Numbered from the stretch's first letter, positions 48,240-61,496 are shown. The stretch is DNA of 64,000 bases from Echinostoma caproni (GCA_900618425.1 UZAN01039581.1:1-64000); one strand, 5' to 3'. The notes: generated by a model from the letters alone, not told the origin. Program-made: numbers and translations.

Positions 48240-48795
48240 CCGAGCAGCATGGTAATTTTCAAAAGACAAATGACACACTTGAAATCTCAAGCTCGAAATT
48301 CACTAAAACAAGCTACGTTACACAGAAGATATGTCGATGATGGTCTTATTATCACGGACAGTGTGAAACAGAACAAAAACATCTTCAAAGGTCTCAGTCG
48401 ACTACGTGCGAAAATACAATTCAGCATGGAAACTGAACAGAACGATAGCCTGGGTTTCCTTGAAATAAATATCACCCCAAAGCCAGATGGAACTACATCA
48501 CGATCGGTCTAGTGTAAGACAACTCGGACAGGTCAGTACATGCACTTTGGAAGTTTTGTGCCAATAGCATATGAAGGTGGCCTTGTTCCTACCCTATTTG
48601 ATAGAGCCCGTCGAATTTGTACTGATGACACGATATCAAACGAGATCAGCCTTTTGCGTAACACGTTAACAAAAAGTGGTTATCCCGAGGAATTTGTTGA
48701 CAAGCACAGTAGATTGAAGATTGAAAAGCCCATTTGTGCGTCAGCATCTAGATTGGAGATAACGATTTTTCTTCATTCAAAGGTGATGATGTAAC
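48240..48795 (+). pseudogene. Penelope-like RT C-terminal part
   Basis: Two frames (48138-48512 and 48540-48794) carry the RT thumb-like and linker phrases listed for the element. They are separated by a stop after TSRSV and a short shift. The N-terminal RT motifs (A and B) are absent upstream, so the truncation point lies near 48240. Confidence 0.8.
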
Positions 48796-48799
48796 TAAT

Positions 48800-49240
48800 C
48801 TAATTCATCAACGGTTACGAGCGGTTGTCAACCGGACTTATTTCACAACCAAACCCAGAATTGTACACAGGACAAGGATTATACCTGTCCCACCAGTTAA
48901 AGAACGTCCGTCTCTGTGCGCCAACTCAAACGTAATTTATCAATTCCAATGTGGGTACGGAGACACTTACATAAGCGATAAGGGTTCAACGCAAGAATGT
49001 CATGTCAAAGTCCACACAGTCGGTAACTGGTAAGGACCGTGTTTACAAACTACCAAGCTCATCGATTGCCAAGCACTTGTTGATGACGCAACACCTTGCG
49101 GATCGCGAGAAAGCATTTCGAGTGATTTCTACTTATGAGAACACCCGATTAAGATCACCGAGGTGATTGCAATGAAGCGATGGAAACCAATTCTTTGTCA
49201 ACAAAAAGACTTGTTCATCACCTTGGCTTTGCAATGGTGA
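48800..49240 (+). pseudogene. GIY-YIG endonuclease-like domain of the Penelope-like element
   Basis: VIYQFQCGYGDTYI keeps the two-strand spacing of the GIY-YIG core, but G is replaced by V and the YIG by YIS. A stop interrupts after HTVGNW, and KLPSSSIAKHLLMTQ continues in another frame, where the family expects a conserved S-AKH-L region. Known Penelope-like enzymes use this nuclease for target cleavage. This one is disabled. Confidence 0.72.
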
Positions 49241-49265
49241 CGCTTCCCCTCGTTTAGAAGTGTTC

Positions 49266-52200
49266 AAGTTGTAATCCATTCCCAAACCCTATATAAACAC
49301 CGTATTTGTCTGCAGTAGGCACAAGTTGACATACAGCGAAATCCTCCAGGACATAAATGATGCATTGTTCCTATATTGGCTTCTTTTTTCAAGTGTATCA
49401 CGGGAAACGCTTGTTTCAGCATGAGACTTACTGTCGAAAGTCTTATACCATTTTCTGTATTTAAATAAAATGAGATTTGTCATATAGTTCCGTCAAAATT
49501 CATTTAAAAGCTAAGGGATTCAAGGAGCTAATCTCCTAGTCACGTATCTGTGATCCACGCAAATGACGTTAATCCCAAATAAGTCAAACTTACACAGCTT
49601 CAGAATTTTATTTAATGAGTGATACGTTGAATCTGCTTGAGGAATACACCCCACACACCCCCACCCCCGAATCGAGCAAAACCTACAACAATTTGCAGGA
49701 ACAAATATTGTTTCTACTTTTTTCCAAACAGTTTGTAAATGGCTGTACTAATTTTCCCTAGAAGTATGCAGCCGGTCTCGCAGCGATTGCGGTTTATCAG
49801 TTACGCGTATCCAGTCATATCCCATCCATTCATCCATACAGTCAGACGTCTGATGTAGTCCAACGGCTCAACTACACTTCCTGGCGTGTATCGACTTAGT
49901 ACCGGAACAATTCCAACCCCTCGCAAGCTGTAAAATGTTTGCATATGGCAGAAGTAAAAAGAAAACGAATCACTTATAATTAAAGTCCCAAACTGTTTGG
50001 CCTCATCGGTTGAGATTAATTAAACGTAAAAGGAAAGATAAATTTTCCGTTTCATCAACAATTTCGGTGGTCATTCTAAGCAATCCCTTATTTTGTTGAT
50101 CACAGTTCTCTTTAGGAATAAAATATAAACAGGTAGCTGTCAATCCAACAGCTATTGGCTTATAATTTCGGTCAGGAAATGGTAATAGTGACGTGGCGTT
50201 GTTGATGAGAGAGTTGGAATGACTGATAGTTGTCGAGACGGTTGATCAAATTTCGTACCCAATTTTCCACTTAGTTTATGATGGCTTTTGCTCACGAGAA
50301 TCAGAGAAACGAAATGTTCGATGAATAGTCACTGACAAATACGGAACAATTATACTGGTCGCTAATGACTTTTGATGTTAAACAGCATATGTTCACTCGT
50401 CCTCCAACTGGTCGCCTGAATGTGGATGAAAGAATGATGATGATGATGAAGAGGAGGAGGAGGAAGAGGAGGGGAACGGGGTGAGAAGGCAAAATTTGGT
50501 GACGGTAACAATGTGGGGAAAACAAACACGCGGAATGCCGGTTTTCTGTTTGTGTAACAAATGTGTTCCGTCTCGAATGATGGTCATCTCGGCTAACAGG
50601 GAGAGGACTTTTTCGTCACCAGCCAGATGTTAGTAAGTAAGTACATTCGACAGTGACTACCCCTCACCACCCCATCATCCACATCAGAAACAACGAAACT
50701 CAATAGAATGAACCAGTAGCACCAGCGACAACAACAAGAACAACAACAAGCCAACGCCTATCAGAATAGGCTCGAGGAAGCCAACCACCATACCATTCCT
50801 TTGTTTAACAAAGCATTGTGTATCCATGTGTGACCAAAATGTACAGAATAAAACATGGCGAAAGATGTTAGTTTCCTTTTTTGAATTAACAGCTTGATTG
50901 TTCAAATGCCATCGGACTGACCACATTTTTACTCACGAAAAAATTTAGCTACATTGCCCGGGGTAGAACCTACTCAACAGAGATAATCAATCTTGCGATG
51001 AGAATATCGATGTTACCTTTTGAAATTTACAGATTATTCATTGATTTTGATCGATTGTTTCTAAGATATGTGAAGTACAAATGTTGTTACCATGCTGCTG
51101 GCATTATATCCCAGTAAATGTGGCTCGGGTTGGAGGTTTCAAATGTTTTCACTTCATCTTTATTAATTCATACCCGCTTGCCTGAATTTTATTCTCCAAA
51201 TTGCAATGACCAGTTGGTTTTCATCCCTTCACAATGAGAAAATCCGGAACATGTTGCCTATTGACTAATCTTGATGACCATAAGCGACACATACACTGCA
51301 GTTTTCTCATAATTTTAAAAGTAAAGTCTTTGATATATGAAGGCACTTTGATCTGCACTTGACTGTCTTCAGTCGCACAAGTTGTGGTCGTCAACAGCTG
51401 GTGAGTGAGGGTTGCCGCTGCTGCCTGAAAGGTTATGGTCGGGTACCAGGAGGAACAAAAGGTGCATGCGCGCGACTAGTGAATCACAATACGGAAAAAA
51501 CCGCGGTTCGGTTCTCCTTGTTGACTACCATTACTGATATTGCAATTTTCAGAAGTGGCTTCGCCAGGCGTTTTCAACCTGTTATATATACTGTGGGAAA
51601 CGTTTCTAGATATGACGCAATTGCCTCAATTAGTGACAAACCGTGTGTCTGAACTTGGAACGTTTGAATCATTCTAACCTCCAGGACCCTGCTTTATTGA
51701 TGACACAAATGAACCATATATACCCCGCTGCAACCGCTTCTCATTAGTATGTGTAACGCGAAGGCATTCACAAGTCACTTCCTACTTATGCTATACTTTT
51801 TACACATCAAGTTGGGGGAACACCAAATAAAGATTTTCGGGTACCATTTCAAGTTGTGCCGTTGTCATCGTTGCCAGTCTGAAGTACTGTTCAAGCCTCA
51901 GTGGTGCTTGCAAAACCACCATGGTGCATAGATTTGTCAACCTTGTTCTGATGTGCGGATGGGAAGGTTGTGCGATATACCTCGCTCACACCCTAAATCT
52001 CGTTGAATATCTTGGTCGTTTACCTTGCCAGTACACGCATGTGTGTGCATATGTGTAGACTTGTTCCCATTCTGCTGAAAAATCATATCGGGCAATGTTT
52101 CGCTGACACCAATGCATCATGCCCGAAAGGCACTTGAGCATTGCCTATGCCCATCTNGACTACCATGCGGCCGATCAAACTATGCGCTCCCGGTTTAACC

Positions 52201-52630
52201 GGAATCTCTCTGCGAAATCTCGTCTTACATTTTCGAGTCTACGTTCATTCGATCCAGTTGTGAGCTCTATCTTGTGATGTCATCCGCTTGGAAGTAAATC
52301 GCTCATATCATTCCACTGAACCGTTTTTCTGTTTTCATCGAAGAGTTGGGATTTACTCATGCGTGCACAATTGTGCAATTTTATTTGCCATGTTATTATT
52401 GTGATATCGCTCGAAAGGAAATTCAACAACCTTTCCAACGAGTCTTGATTGAGCATTCTAAGTTCAATTACAAGCCTTCTACGGATATATTTGTGCTGTT
52501 CAGTGCAATCTTTCTACCATCGCGGTCGCACTTGTGTTTGTTCCCAGTCAGCAAAGCCCATCGATACTCCCAAAGTGACCTTTGTCATTGTTCGGTGCAT
52601 TTGTGAACTCCACTGATCCGGACGAGTGAG
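49266..52630. other. no gene recognised
   Basis: No supported gene. It contains a purine-rich GAT/GAGGAG tract at about 50437-50476. The 5' part of the CR1-like element may extend leftward into 52.3 kb without recognisable motifs. Confidence 0.5.
50437..50476. repeat. GAT/GAG trinucleotide tract
   Basis: ATGATGATGATGAAGAGGAGG-type run, purine-rich on the plus strand. Simple repeat. Confidence 0.8.
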
Positions 52631-52639
52631 CTACCGAGA

Positions 52640-53260
52640 CAATGTCTTTGCTTCACATGACCTTTTCATACTTCGTCAATCTCGCCGTTCGACAAAGTGA
52701 AAAATGGGATATAGTACAGTGTCAACAAGTGCCACATCAGGTGTTTCGACGGCACCGGAAGTATACGGCCTACGGAGTTATAGAAAAAACGGTGAAGCAG
52801 GGATATTATGCACACACTGCCTGAAACACTTTCAACTTTCATGTGCCAAAATTTGGTAAGACAGGTAAAACATTCATCCACCCAGCCAGAACGTATATGG
52901 TTCTGTATAGAATGTGCTGTGATCCCTATTGTAAAATGCATTACGTGTATCACACACAAGTATGAAAAGCTATTGCCAGCCGCCGAAGAAAAACCAAATT
53001 CAAATATCGCCACACTTGAGACAAAAATAGCGGACTTAATTTCACAGATCACATCAGTCAGTCGGATCCGGAAACCTAGCAAAAGACCAAAATGCTCAGC
53101 ACACATGGTCACCCCATGGCAGCGGACGCAAACGGCAGAACTGAGCGTGACGACAAAAGCAACAGTAAAAGCACTACTACCTCGGAGCACACACACTAAA
53201 TGGCCTGCCTTATCTGCTTATTCAAAGGAAATAACTCTGCCTGTCAAAAGAAAGACGTGA
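52640..53260 (+). pseudogene. CR1-like ORF1 remnant with PHD-finger-like motif
   Basis: Translation across one frameshift gives GILCTHCLKHFQLSCAK, followed about 15 residues later by ERIWFCIECAVI. The pattern C-x2-C, H, C and WFC-x2-C is that of the PHD-like finger seen in CR1-type ORF1 proteins. SNIATLETKIADLISQI then looks like a short coiled-coil segment, and a basic C-terminus follows. The expected role is binding the element's RNA. This copy is shifted and truncated. Confidence 0.65.
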
Positions 53261-54114
53261 CTAACACTTCTTTGACTGACTTTCATAAAAGTTTCCGAGC
53301 CCACGGCATCATCACTGAGAGAGAGGTGAGATGAAGAGCTGATGTGCTGGAATGCTCTGTGTACCCAAATGGGAACCATCGCCCAACCTGTGGGTCTCGC
53401 ACGCCTTCGGAGACAGCTGAATTCACCTCACACCGGAGAACCCAGGTTACTTTGGGTGACACTGAGGAGCAAATTGGACGTAGAAAAACGTTCTTCTGTC
53501 CAGCTTTCTCCTTCGAGGAAGTTCAGGTAAAACGAGGATTCTACCAGACAGACCATGGAAAGAGCGCACGCACCAACGGAATAACCCGGACAGGGTACGG
53601 GAAACAGACAATGCCTGAGGGATTCTTATTCAGGGAGTTCCACAATTAAATGATCCAGTCACATCACAATGATTGTAAAGAGTGGCGGTTTATTTAAGAT
53701 CTCATTGGATATCGTCAGTTCTGGATTATAGCAGTTAGCCGTCCCCCTGTTTTCCTAACTACCGCGGAGGTGGCCCTAAAATCATGAAAGTAACTAGGCT
53801 CACCAGAAATGGCTGCGACTGGTAGGACAACAAGATTAACGGACCATCAGAACTGCAGCTGAGGCCAATGCACAACCCAGGATCAAGAAGTGTTTCTCAG
53901 GCAGAAAATATCGCCCCAAACAAACTGGGTTCCCATAGACTTAATGTTCCTTCCCGCAGCTGGCAGAACAGACCCATCAAACTCTTCTCCCAAGAAAATC
54001 CCTTAGCCGACCACGATACAGTCGGTTCAACTAACTCCCTGCTACCCGAAGAGTTTCTGCTCCGCCAACAATTGCATTGTTTCTAAACTAACTCCAAAGT
54101 TTTCCTCAACAAAT

Positions 54115-54700
54115 TTTCAGCGGTACAGCTGCGTTGCCAAACTGGTCAACGGGACATTATTACGGTCAGCGAAACCTGGCTGATAACCGACATTCTGGAC
54201 TCAGAATTATGCTTACCAGGCATGACTCTGCTCAGATGCGATCGACCTACAAGGGGTAGTGGGGTGTTACTCTACTTTAGCAGAAAACTACAATGTAAGA
54301 TAATTGATTATCCTGTTGCGGCTTCTGACTCGCTGTGGTGCAAAGTGCGACTATCGCAACGCGATTTCGACTTGATCGGTGTGGTGTACCGTTCTCCCTC
54401 ATCCACAGATTCAGCCAATGAGACACCATTGCAAAACATGTATCACATTCTGCTGCTGAAGTTCAAGCATGTTCTCATTATGGACGACTTCAGTTACCGA
54501 AACCTAGCCAAACCAGCAACCTCTCTACAACCGTTTGAGAGGAAACTCGCACAGCTTATGGAATCCTATCTACTGTACAATTTTGTGAAGGAGCCAACAA
54601 GGTCTGGAGCTAACCAGTCATCGTCGATTTTGGACTTTGTGTTAGCTAGTGAGGAACAGATGGTGGAAACGATTTCAATTACATACTGTGTTAATGTTTG
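54115..54700 (+). pseudogene. CR1-like endonuclease domain
   Basis: DIITVSETWLI carries the catalytic glutamate. RGSGVLLYFSR, DLIGVVYRSPSS, LIMDDFSYRN (GDFN expected) and SSSILDFVLAS (LDLVLT-type) follow in order. The domain is open from about 54222 to 54701 but lacks the SDH end. The change of GDFN to DDFS suggests inactivity. Confidence 0.78.
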
Positions 54701-55350
54701 ACTACATTTGCTATGCATCAGTACCGCATAATTCTACGGTTAGCTGCTATATGTTTGTTAACTATACCAAACTTAAAATTTTGGCGAGAGATTTCCAAGT
54801 GAAATTTCCCAATGAACAATGTGACCTCCTGGTATCCTGAGAAGAATTTACAAATCATCTGGCGGAAATAGTGAAAGGCGCGACGAAGACCAAACGCATC
54901 ACCTAGTCAACTCGTCAAAGATGTGCGATTCGAAGTCGGACAAAAAAATGGATTTCGCAGAAGAATATCTCATAGAGAGCTCATAAAGGATCTCCTTGCA
55001 ACAACACATGGTATACCTATTGTCAACTGCAAAACCACTGTACCAAGTTGGCGCGAGAAGACAAGTTAATGCACCAAGAAATGGTGATGCGCAAGTTCAT
55101 ATCAAATCCCAAGCTGTGGTACAAACACATAAATGCCACCGGAGAAGTTTATTCTGACGTTCCAGCGCTAAGGTTGACAGAACGTGTTTCAGTCACAACA
55201 AAGGAGGCTATTGAAATGCTGAAACGTCAGCACGCTCAAGTGTTCACGGCACCTGAGTACACCGGACTACGACTATCTCTGTTACTTCAGGATGAATTAT
55301 ATCAAACACTCATTACAATTGAATTTTCCTTGTAAGTCATTGCATCGAAA

Positions 55351-56810
55351 TTGCAGAAGAACTCATCTCCAGGGATAGATAATATCCATCCACAAACCCT
55401 TATCAACCTGGCGAGTTACTTAGCTCAACCACTAGGCGAACTATTCCAACACGTGTTCAACAAAACTGTGTTCCTACAAACATGGAAACAAGGGATAATT
55501 TCTCCGATATACAAGAGTGGTTGTTGTAGTGACCCAGCTAACTACCGCCCCGGTACTCTCCTCACCATATTATCCTGAGTCATGAAATCCATTGTTGCAG
55601 ATAATGTGATGGATCACTTGGAAAAATGCAACGTGTTATTCCCTGCTCAACATGGGTTCCTTCGCAGGCGATCGTGTACCACTAACCTACTTCTGGCCCG
55701 AGAATAGTGGATAAAAGCTGCTGATCACGGGGATGTACTGAACGTCGTGTACCTCGACTTCTCCAAAGCGTTAGACCGAGTAAACTACAAAATACTAATG
55801 AGGAAACTACAAAACTATGGAATTCGGGGACTTGTATGGGGTTGGACAGAAGAATGTTTACGACAACGAACCATGGCAGTTCGGGTTTCTGGATCAATTT
55901 ATGATTTCATCAGCGTATCACGAGCAGTTCCAAAGGGATCCGTGCTTGGCCTGTCAACTTTTCCTTGGTTTCTATAAACGAGCTAACGGACCGTCTGCGG
56001 CTACAAAAGTTAACGTTTGCAGACGATGCAAAAATAAGAAAACGGGGACAAAACCAGAGGACTCGCTAGCACTTCAGAGAACACTTAATACTCCCTATCA
56101 ATGGGTGGATCGGAAACGACATGTAATTTATTCCATCGAAATATACAGTCGTATCCCAGTCGCCACAAAACCCGGTTTCCGTATTTCCTGGGATATAGAC
56201 AACTTCCGTCTGTCTCGAATGAGGAAGATCTCGGTGTCATTGTCCAAGACGACCTAAGTTGTTCTTTAATCTGCTCCTGGGAGTCGTCTGCCTCTGTAAG
56301 ACATGTTGGTTTGCTAAAGAGAGTATTTAGCAAATTTGTACCTACGGTGCTTTCACGGTTGTTAAAAGGCTACATTCGAACCTACATGGAGTATACAGTT
56401 CAAGCGTGGAATCCATGACTGAATCGCGATCGAAATATTCTGAAACTTCCACAAAAAATGGCTCCAATAATGGTCAAGGGACTGCATTCCAAGAGTTACG
56501 CGGAAAGGCTGGAATCACTGCAACTCTACTCCACACAGTATCTCCGAATTCGAGGGGACTTGATTTTGGTGTATCAAATAACGCAGGATCTAGATCTCCC
56601 ATGTCGTTCGTTCCTCGCCTAGTCGCTCAACACTCATTCAAATTAGTGCTCCAAAAATGCCAACTAGAATGCCGGCGTCATTCGTTCGCCCTCAGAGTGT
56701 GCACTATTTGGAATTCTCTACCATCACACATTTTTTCTGCGCCCACAATTGATTCCTTCAAGCAAAAACTGGATGAAACTTTGACAAGTCTTAAATTCCA
56801 ACATCCGTAG
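55351..56810 (+). pseudogene. CR1-like reverse transcriptase and C-terminal region
   Basis: KNSSPGIDNIHPQ (motif 1), TWKQGIISPIYKSG and NYRPGTLLTILS, FPAQHGFLRRRSCTTNLL, VYLDFSKALDRVN (motif A), VPKGSVLGL (motif B, Q replaced by K), LTFADDAKI (motif C, FADD 56017-56028), and IQVILDFN-like remnants. RLLKGYIRTYMEYTVQAWNP, YAERLESLQLYS and FALRVCTIWNSLPSHI follow. The phrases lie in three frames with stops at about 55576, 55707 and 55975. Confidence 0.82.
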
Positions 56811-56955
56811 CGGTGCTCGAAACAAGGGGTAAATTGTGACATTCGTCTACTTTCTATGAACCGCGACTCGATTCATCTGTGCTAAACCCTAAGGGACTAG
56901 AAAAGCAACCGCTTGTAAGTATTTCTCACAATAAAACTTTGACTTTGACTAGCTC

Positions 56956-59149
56956 ACCTCGAGGGACTCACATGTATATTCGCATCACTGTTACCCACAC
57001 ATCCCGTCCGTTTGCTATTTGCATTTTAAATAAAATTTATTTGGCATTGCCAAGAAGTGGCAACTCAACTTCAACCCTTCCCATGTCAAACACTTAAAAT
57101 GACTATTCTTACCATCTATTCTGATCAAACCTGGAAAAGTTTCCTACTCTGCAATTTTCACACATTTCAATAGCTTCTTTACGGCTAAATATAAAGTGTA
57201 CAGAAGAATACTTTATCTTTGTTTTGTCACAGTTGTCATGACAAAGCAGCATTATGGTGACCCTTACACCTAACGATAGCTGTGAAAAGATGTCAGCTAA
57301 CTCCCAAGATATAAATCCTCGTATTTGCCTGAAAGCTAAATATTCAGATGTAGCCATTCTACCAGATGAGAATAGTCCTCAAGTTGTTTTCCTTATCAGT
57401 ATTATCTGTAACACTCTTAGGTTCCGATTCTCAAATGGGATTAGCTTCACCAGGCAGTAAGAGATAAATTGAAACGCAGCGCTTTATTAATGTCTCCTTT
57501 GAGTTAGGAGGAGATGGGCACCAACAGAGAATGGAATGAATTTTATGCTGTATTTAGGCAGATTTAGCTGGTTTGGTAAAGGTGGAAATGTCAGGAAAAG
57601 TCAACCACCAGGAGCGCAAAACGCCTGTGCACTTCTTTCAACATTTTTTGGGTTATTTATGGTTGGAACGTTGTACGGGTTCCGCCTCTTTCATCACAGA
57701 AGCGTTACCTGCTGTTGATGGGACCCTATCACGATCATACCCCGCTGTGTTTATCTGACCTTCGTCACAGGTCATTTCGTTGGGCTGAGCCGAAAAGTGA
57801 TGGGGAACGAACAGAGATAAAACTATGTTAGCCAATTGGAATCACTCATTCTATTTGCATCAGATCATGCAGGTTGATGTTTTTGAAGCTATCGAGAACC
57901 ACCTTCACACAACCCTACTACACTTGCGATTAAAAACGTACGTGACATAAATGGGCATGCCCAATAAATGTATGCGTATTGCACAAGTGATGCGATCAGT
58001 ATCGTTTTTCTCTCGTTCGTCTCACGCTCGACCCCCACTCATCCCCCTCCCCCACGTATCACTGCAAACCGGCAGTCACCATAAATGATTGATAGACATC
58101 ATTCACATAGAACGACAAGTTTAAAGCGGTACTTTAACATAATCAACAGTGTCCTTGAACTAGCTTCCCCCTCAACACATTCTCCGCTNCTGTGACCAAA
58201 ATCCTGTTCAATTTATCCGGTCGATAAACCACTGCGAACAAGTTTATTTGAGTTGTCTTGTAAGAAGTGAATAATCAACCAATAGGAATCACTATATGAT
58301 AAATTAGCAAGCTAGTGTACGATAAGCGTTAAACAAACGTAAGCTATTCTAGAAACTAATATTTTATCAACATCACTCATACAAAAATGACATCAGTTTT
58401 CGTCTGTATACGGGAACAGTTTATAGAAAAAGTTACTTTTATTTCAGTAGAGGTTTCCCAGTTTGACTATTTCTTTGTATGTTGTGAAGCCCTTTTATCA
58501 ACGAGAAAATCACTTAGCAAGAAAACCAAAAGAGGGCGATAACTGATAATGATACTGAACTTAGTCTATGAATGTTACAATACAAGTTACATCAGCAGGT
58601 GGAACGTAATCAGTCCCAATCCTTATCTAAAAATTAATGATATCTGCATTTCTGTTGGAAGACAAATCATTCCACCGGTTGCACACAGGTTCTTAAGCAC
58701 TTTATCTTCGAATTTGATCAAGAGGTCAGAATATCTAAAACTTATAGCTTAAGATAAAAGTAATGTTTTTATTGAACTTTGTCATGCCTGTGAAGTCAGC
58801 TGCGTACGGTAAGCAAAGCGGATGTTTTGCAAGATCCTAGAATAATTGAAAGTCAGGTAGGTATGATGTGACAAGCTATAGACTTGAGCGAATACTGAAA
58901 GCGTTACAGTCCTAAAAATTTCGGTATCAGCCACAAACAATATCCTTCTTTGGGTCGTACAGTGAACTTGGATTCATGAAGAACTATTCAGGTTATTTTA
59001 CTACTGGGAAGTGAATTTAAGATGCCCCCCCATGGGCATTTGTTCATTAGGACCGCAGATACATAAGTCAGGTAATTGAGATCACTCAAAAAAGGTTTTC
59101 CAAGAAATTTTATCTTTATCTATTTCATCTTTTACATTTTACAATCATT
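56956..59149. other. no gene recognised
   Basis: No supported gene. The frames near 57254-57460 (68 codons) and 57536-57758 have a protein-like look but no motif I can name. One N is at 58189. Confidence 0.45.
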
Positions 59150-59285
59150 TTTTTGAATACACAATAACACAATTTTCCGAAAGGAGGAAGAGGTCAACGG
59201 GGAGTCAGGCAGTAGTGGTGGGATTCAAACACACCTCCCCTGAGGTGATAATTTGTTGACGTTACCATCGAGCCACCACCGCCTA
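59150..59285 (-). mobile_element. tRNA-headed SINE, family B, copy B3
   Basis: The minus strand reads GGCGGTGGTGGCTCGATGG (canonical A box TGGCTCGATGG), GTGTGTTTGAATCCCACC (B box) and then a tail with TCGGAAAATTGTG. The head is the best A-box example of family B. The tail is shorter and diverged. No hammerhead module is present. Confidence 0.72.
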
Positions 59286-61496
59286 CATCACACTCAGTAG
59301 GTATGAAACTGATTCGGAACCTAACAAAATTCTGGACGGTGATGTAAAAAGAAATAGTTGGCAAGAGAGAAAAGAAACCGAATTTTAAAAGGTAACTTGT
59401 ACCCAACAGCAACATACCTCGACGGTGGTGCTCAAAGGGTTTAAGCTGTTTCATCTGGTTTGCTTTAGACTCCAAGCTACGAAGTTAGCACTATGCTACT
59501 GTCAGATGTGCTATTCTTACGTTTGGCGACTCCGAAATTCTCACTGTGGGCGGAGGTGGGTGTTTTGTGTTGTGGTTGGTCACCGTTCATTTGCACCTCG
59601 TGAAATGCTCTTATACGACCACGCGCTCCAGATAGCCTCTGCTGACAAAGCTCTACTCACTGCCTTTTCTTTGGCAGAGGTGTTTTCTCACCAATGTGAG
59701 AGCACGATAAAACACAATCTGGGGCTATACGGATTCTTATACTGTGATATGTTTTTAACCCATTTTGGACTCAGACGTCCGTATAACATATGCATGTGTT
59801 TGACTTAAATCTCGGTGCCCGTCGATTGTGATTAGCAACGACACGTAGCATATTTGCAATCTGAAGTATTTTCTATATCTTACGGAGGAAAATAACTGTC
59901 CGCATATACAGGAAGAATTAAGCATTGTTCTAATCCTTTTACACTTTTCGGGAAGATACGAAAGAATGTCGGTTATCCTCAACGCAATATATTTTGTACT
60001 GGGTGAGGAATCCGACCGTACGTATATTAGCATATTCAGCCTTCATTCTGTCTTGACAAATATCTAGCTGATTGATGGGTGACATTCAAAAATGAGAAAA
60101 CATAAAATTGTCCTTGAAATTATTTTAACTACACTTCCAATTCACTCAACAACTGTAAGTTACGTAAAAATAATTTGTGTGGATAGTAGATATGATTGTA
60201 CTGACCACACACCTTGATTACTGCACATCGATCATCAGTCCTGCCAATGCCGTATATTTGGAATTCAGGGGGAGCTTTTTATTATTTTATTCAACTCTTT
60301 TAGCACTTCTGTTTGTGACAAATGCGTCTTAAATTCCTTACTTTTCCATAGAACAGCATCACTCTGAAGGCTAACAAGCTATTCAGAACAAGCTAATGCT
60401 TGGGCTGTTCTTTCCCAAACCAAGCTAATAAATTCGCACATTTGAAACAAATCAGCTATGATAAATTCACAATTCATCTAACTTCAAAGACGGGAGCTGT
60501 GCCGACCAGGAAGAACCAGTATAAACGATGTAATTCTTGCTTTATTCAAAATCATTCAAAACGGCTGCTTCATGTCTCCAGTCAAACAACTGCAGCATAT
60601 GAACAGGTGTTTGAGTGAATGTATTTAGAACAATTAGTCGTTACACGCTGATGGCATAGCTCTCTGCACATGCAGCACGATTTCACTTAACGTCCGTGCT
60701 TTTCTCCAGTGCTTCTGGACTGTTGTTAGATTCCAGTCTGCCATGCACGATAACCTCACCCACCCAATCCGATCCCGGTCCGACAGGGTCTGTGGTAGAC
60801 CTCATGGAGGGGTAATGAAATTGCGCGTTATGGTGTGGCCCACAGGACAGGACACTTGGGTACCGACTTATGTACATGGCTTAGCACTTATCAAGCTGTG
60901 TTCGACCGCCCTTGTTGCTCTGTACGAACTTTTGGGTTGGATATCATATTTGCAGTTCACGAATTATTGTGCGGAGGCTATGCTAGTTGCAGTGTTTGGT
61001 CCAATGAACCTAAGTTGACCGAGTTCTAGTGAACCAATTTAGTGCGTAGAATTTCCATTTCGGACAACCATACGCGGTAGTTTGACTTATTTACCAATCT
61101 CCCATCAGATTCAACGACAGAGAAGAGGAAATGTAGTTGCATAAATATAATTCGTCGCATCGTAACGGGTGCAAACTGCAATTAGTAAGGTATCATATGA
61201 ACTGTCAAATACAAGGATTACCACGAACCAACTACCGCCCTTTGGGAGCTCGAACTAGTTGGGATCAGGGTAATGTGCAGGTAAGTCTGGTCTGTCCAAG
61301 GAATGAAGGAATGTCTACTTGAATCCATTTGGTTAGTTGAAGCTGTCACGTTTAGATCGGAAAACGAGAAATGGAAAAATATAAAATACATTTTCATCAC
61401 ATGAAAGTGCATGAAACCCACATCCAAGATCATCAAGAGTGCCTTATGCCTCTTGAACAATCGAATGGGTTAATCCAGGCTTGCTACTCTAAAATT
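59286..61496. other. no gene recognised
   Basis: A 127-codon plus-strand frame at 59425-59808 (YVWRLRNSHCGRRWVFCVVV) and a 91-codon frame at 60743-61018 are open but unrecognised. Neither has clear splice or promoter context. Confidence 0.4.

Larger units (their letters stand above)
48240..49265 (+). mobile_element. Penelope-like retroelement fragment (RT C-terminus plus GIY-YIG region)
   Basis: A 5'-truncated Penelope-like element. LHRRYVDDGLIIT contains YVDD (48330-48341), the RT motif C form of this group. DSLGFLEINITPKPDGT, TGQYMHFGSFVPI, LFDRARRICTDDTIS and SGYPEEFVDKH follow, in the order known for these elements. A GIY-YIG-like domain comes next: VIYQFQCGYGDTYIS, where GIY and YIG would be expected, SSSIAKHLL in another frame, and MKRWKPILCQQKD. 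Stops at 48510, 48792 and 49030 and a frameshift make it dead. No flanking terminal repeat was found. Confidence 0.82.
52631..56955 (+). mobile_element. CR1-like non-LTR retrotransposon, nearly full length but decayed
   Basis: ORF1 with a PHD-like zinc finger (52.6-53.3 kb), a degenerate middle, an endonuclease (54.1-54.7 kb), RT (55.3-56.1 kb) and a C-terminal region (56.3-56.8 kb) lie in the canonical order on the plus strand. The 3' end is a short UTR with AATAAA and the short-repeat terminus ACTTTGACTTTGACT at about 56938-56952, the 3' type used by CR1 elements instead of poly(A). Stops and frameshifts occur throughout. It is the most complete retroelement in the window. Confidence 0.82.

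Noticed and set aside
60705..60730. CTCCAGTGCTTCTGG resembling the start of the family C tail
   Set aside because: No ribozyme core upstream, and the similarity ends after about 12 bases.
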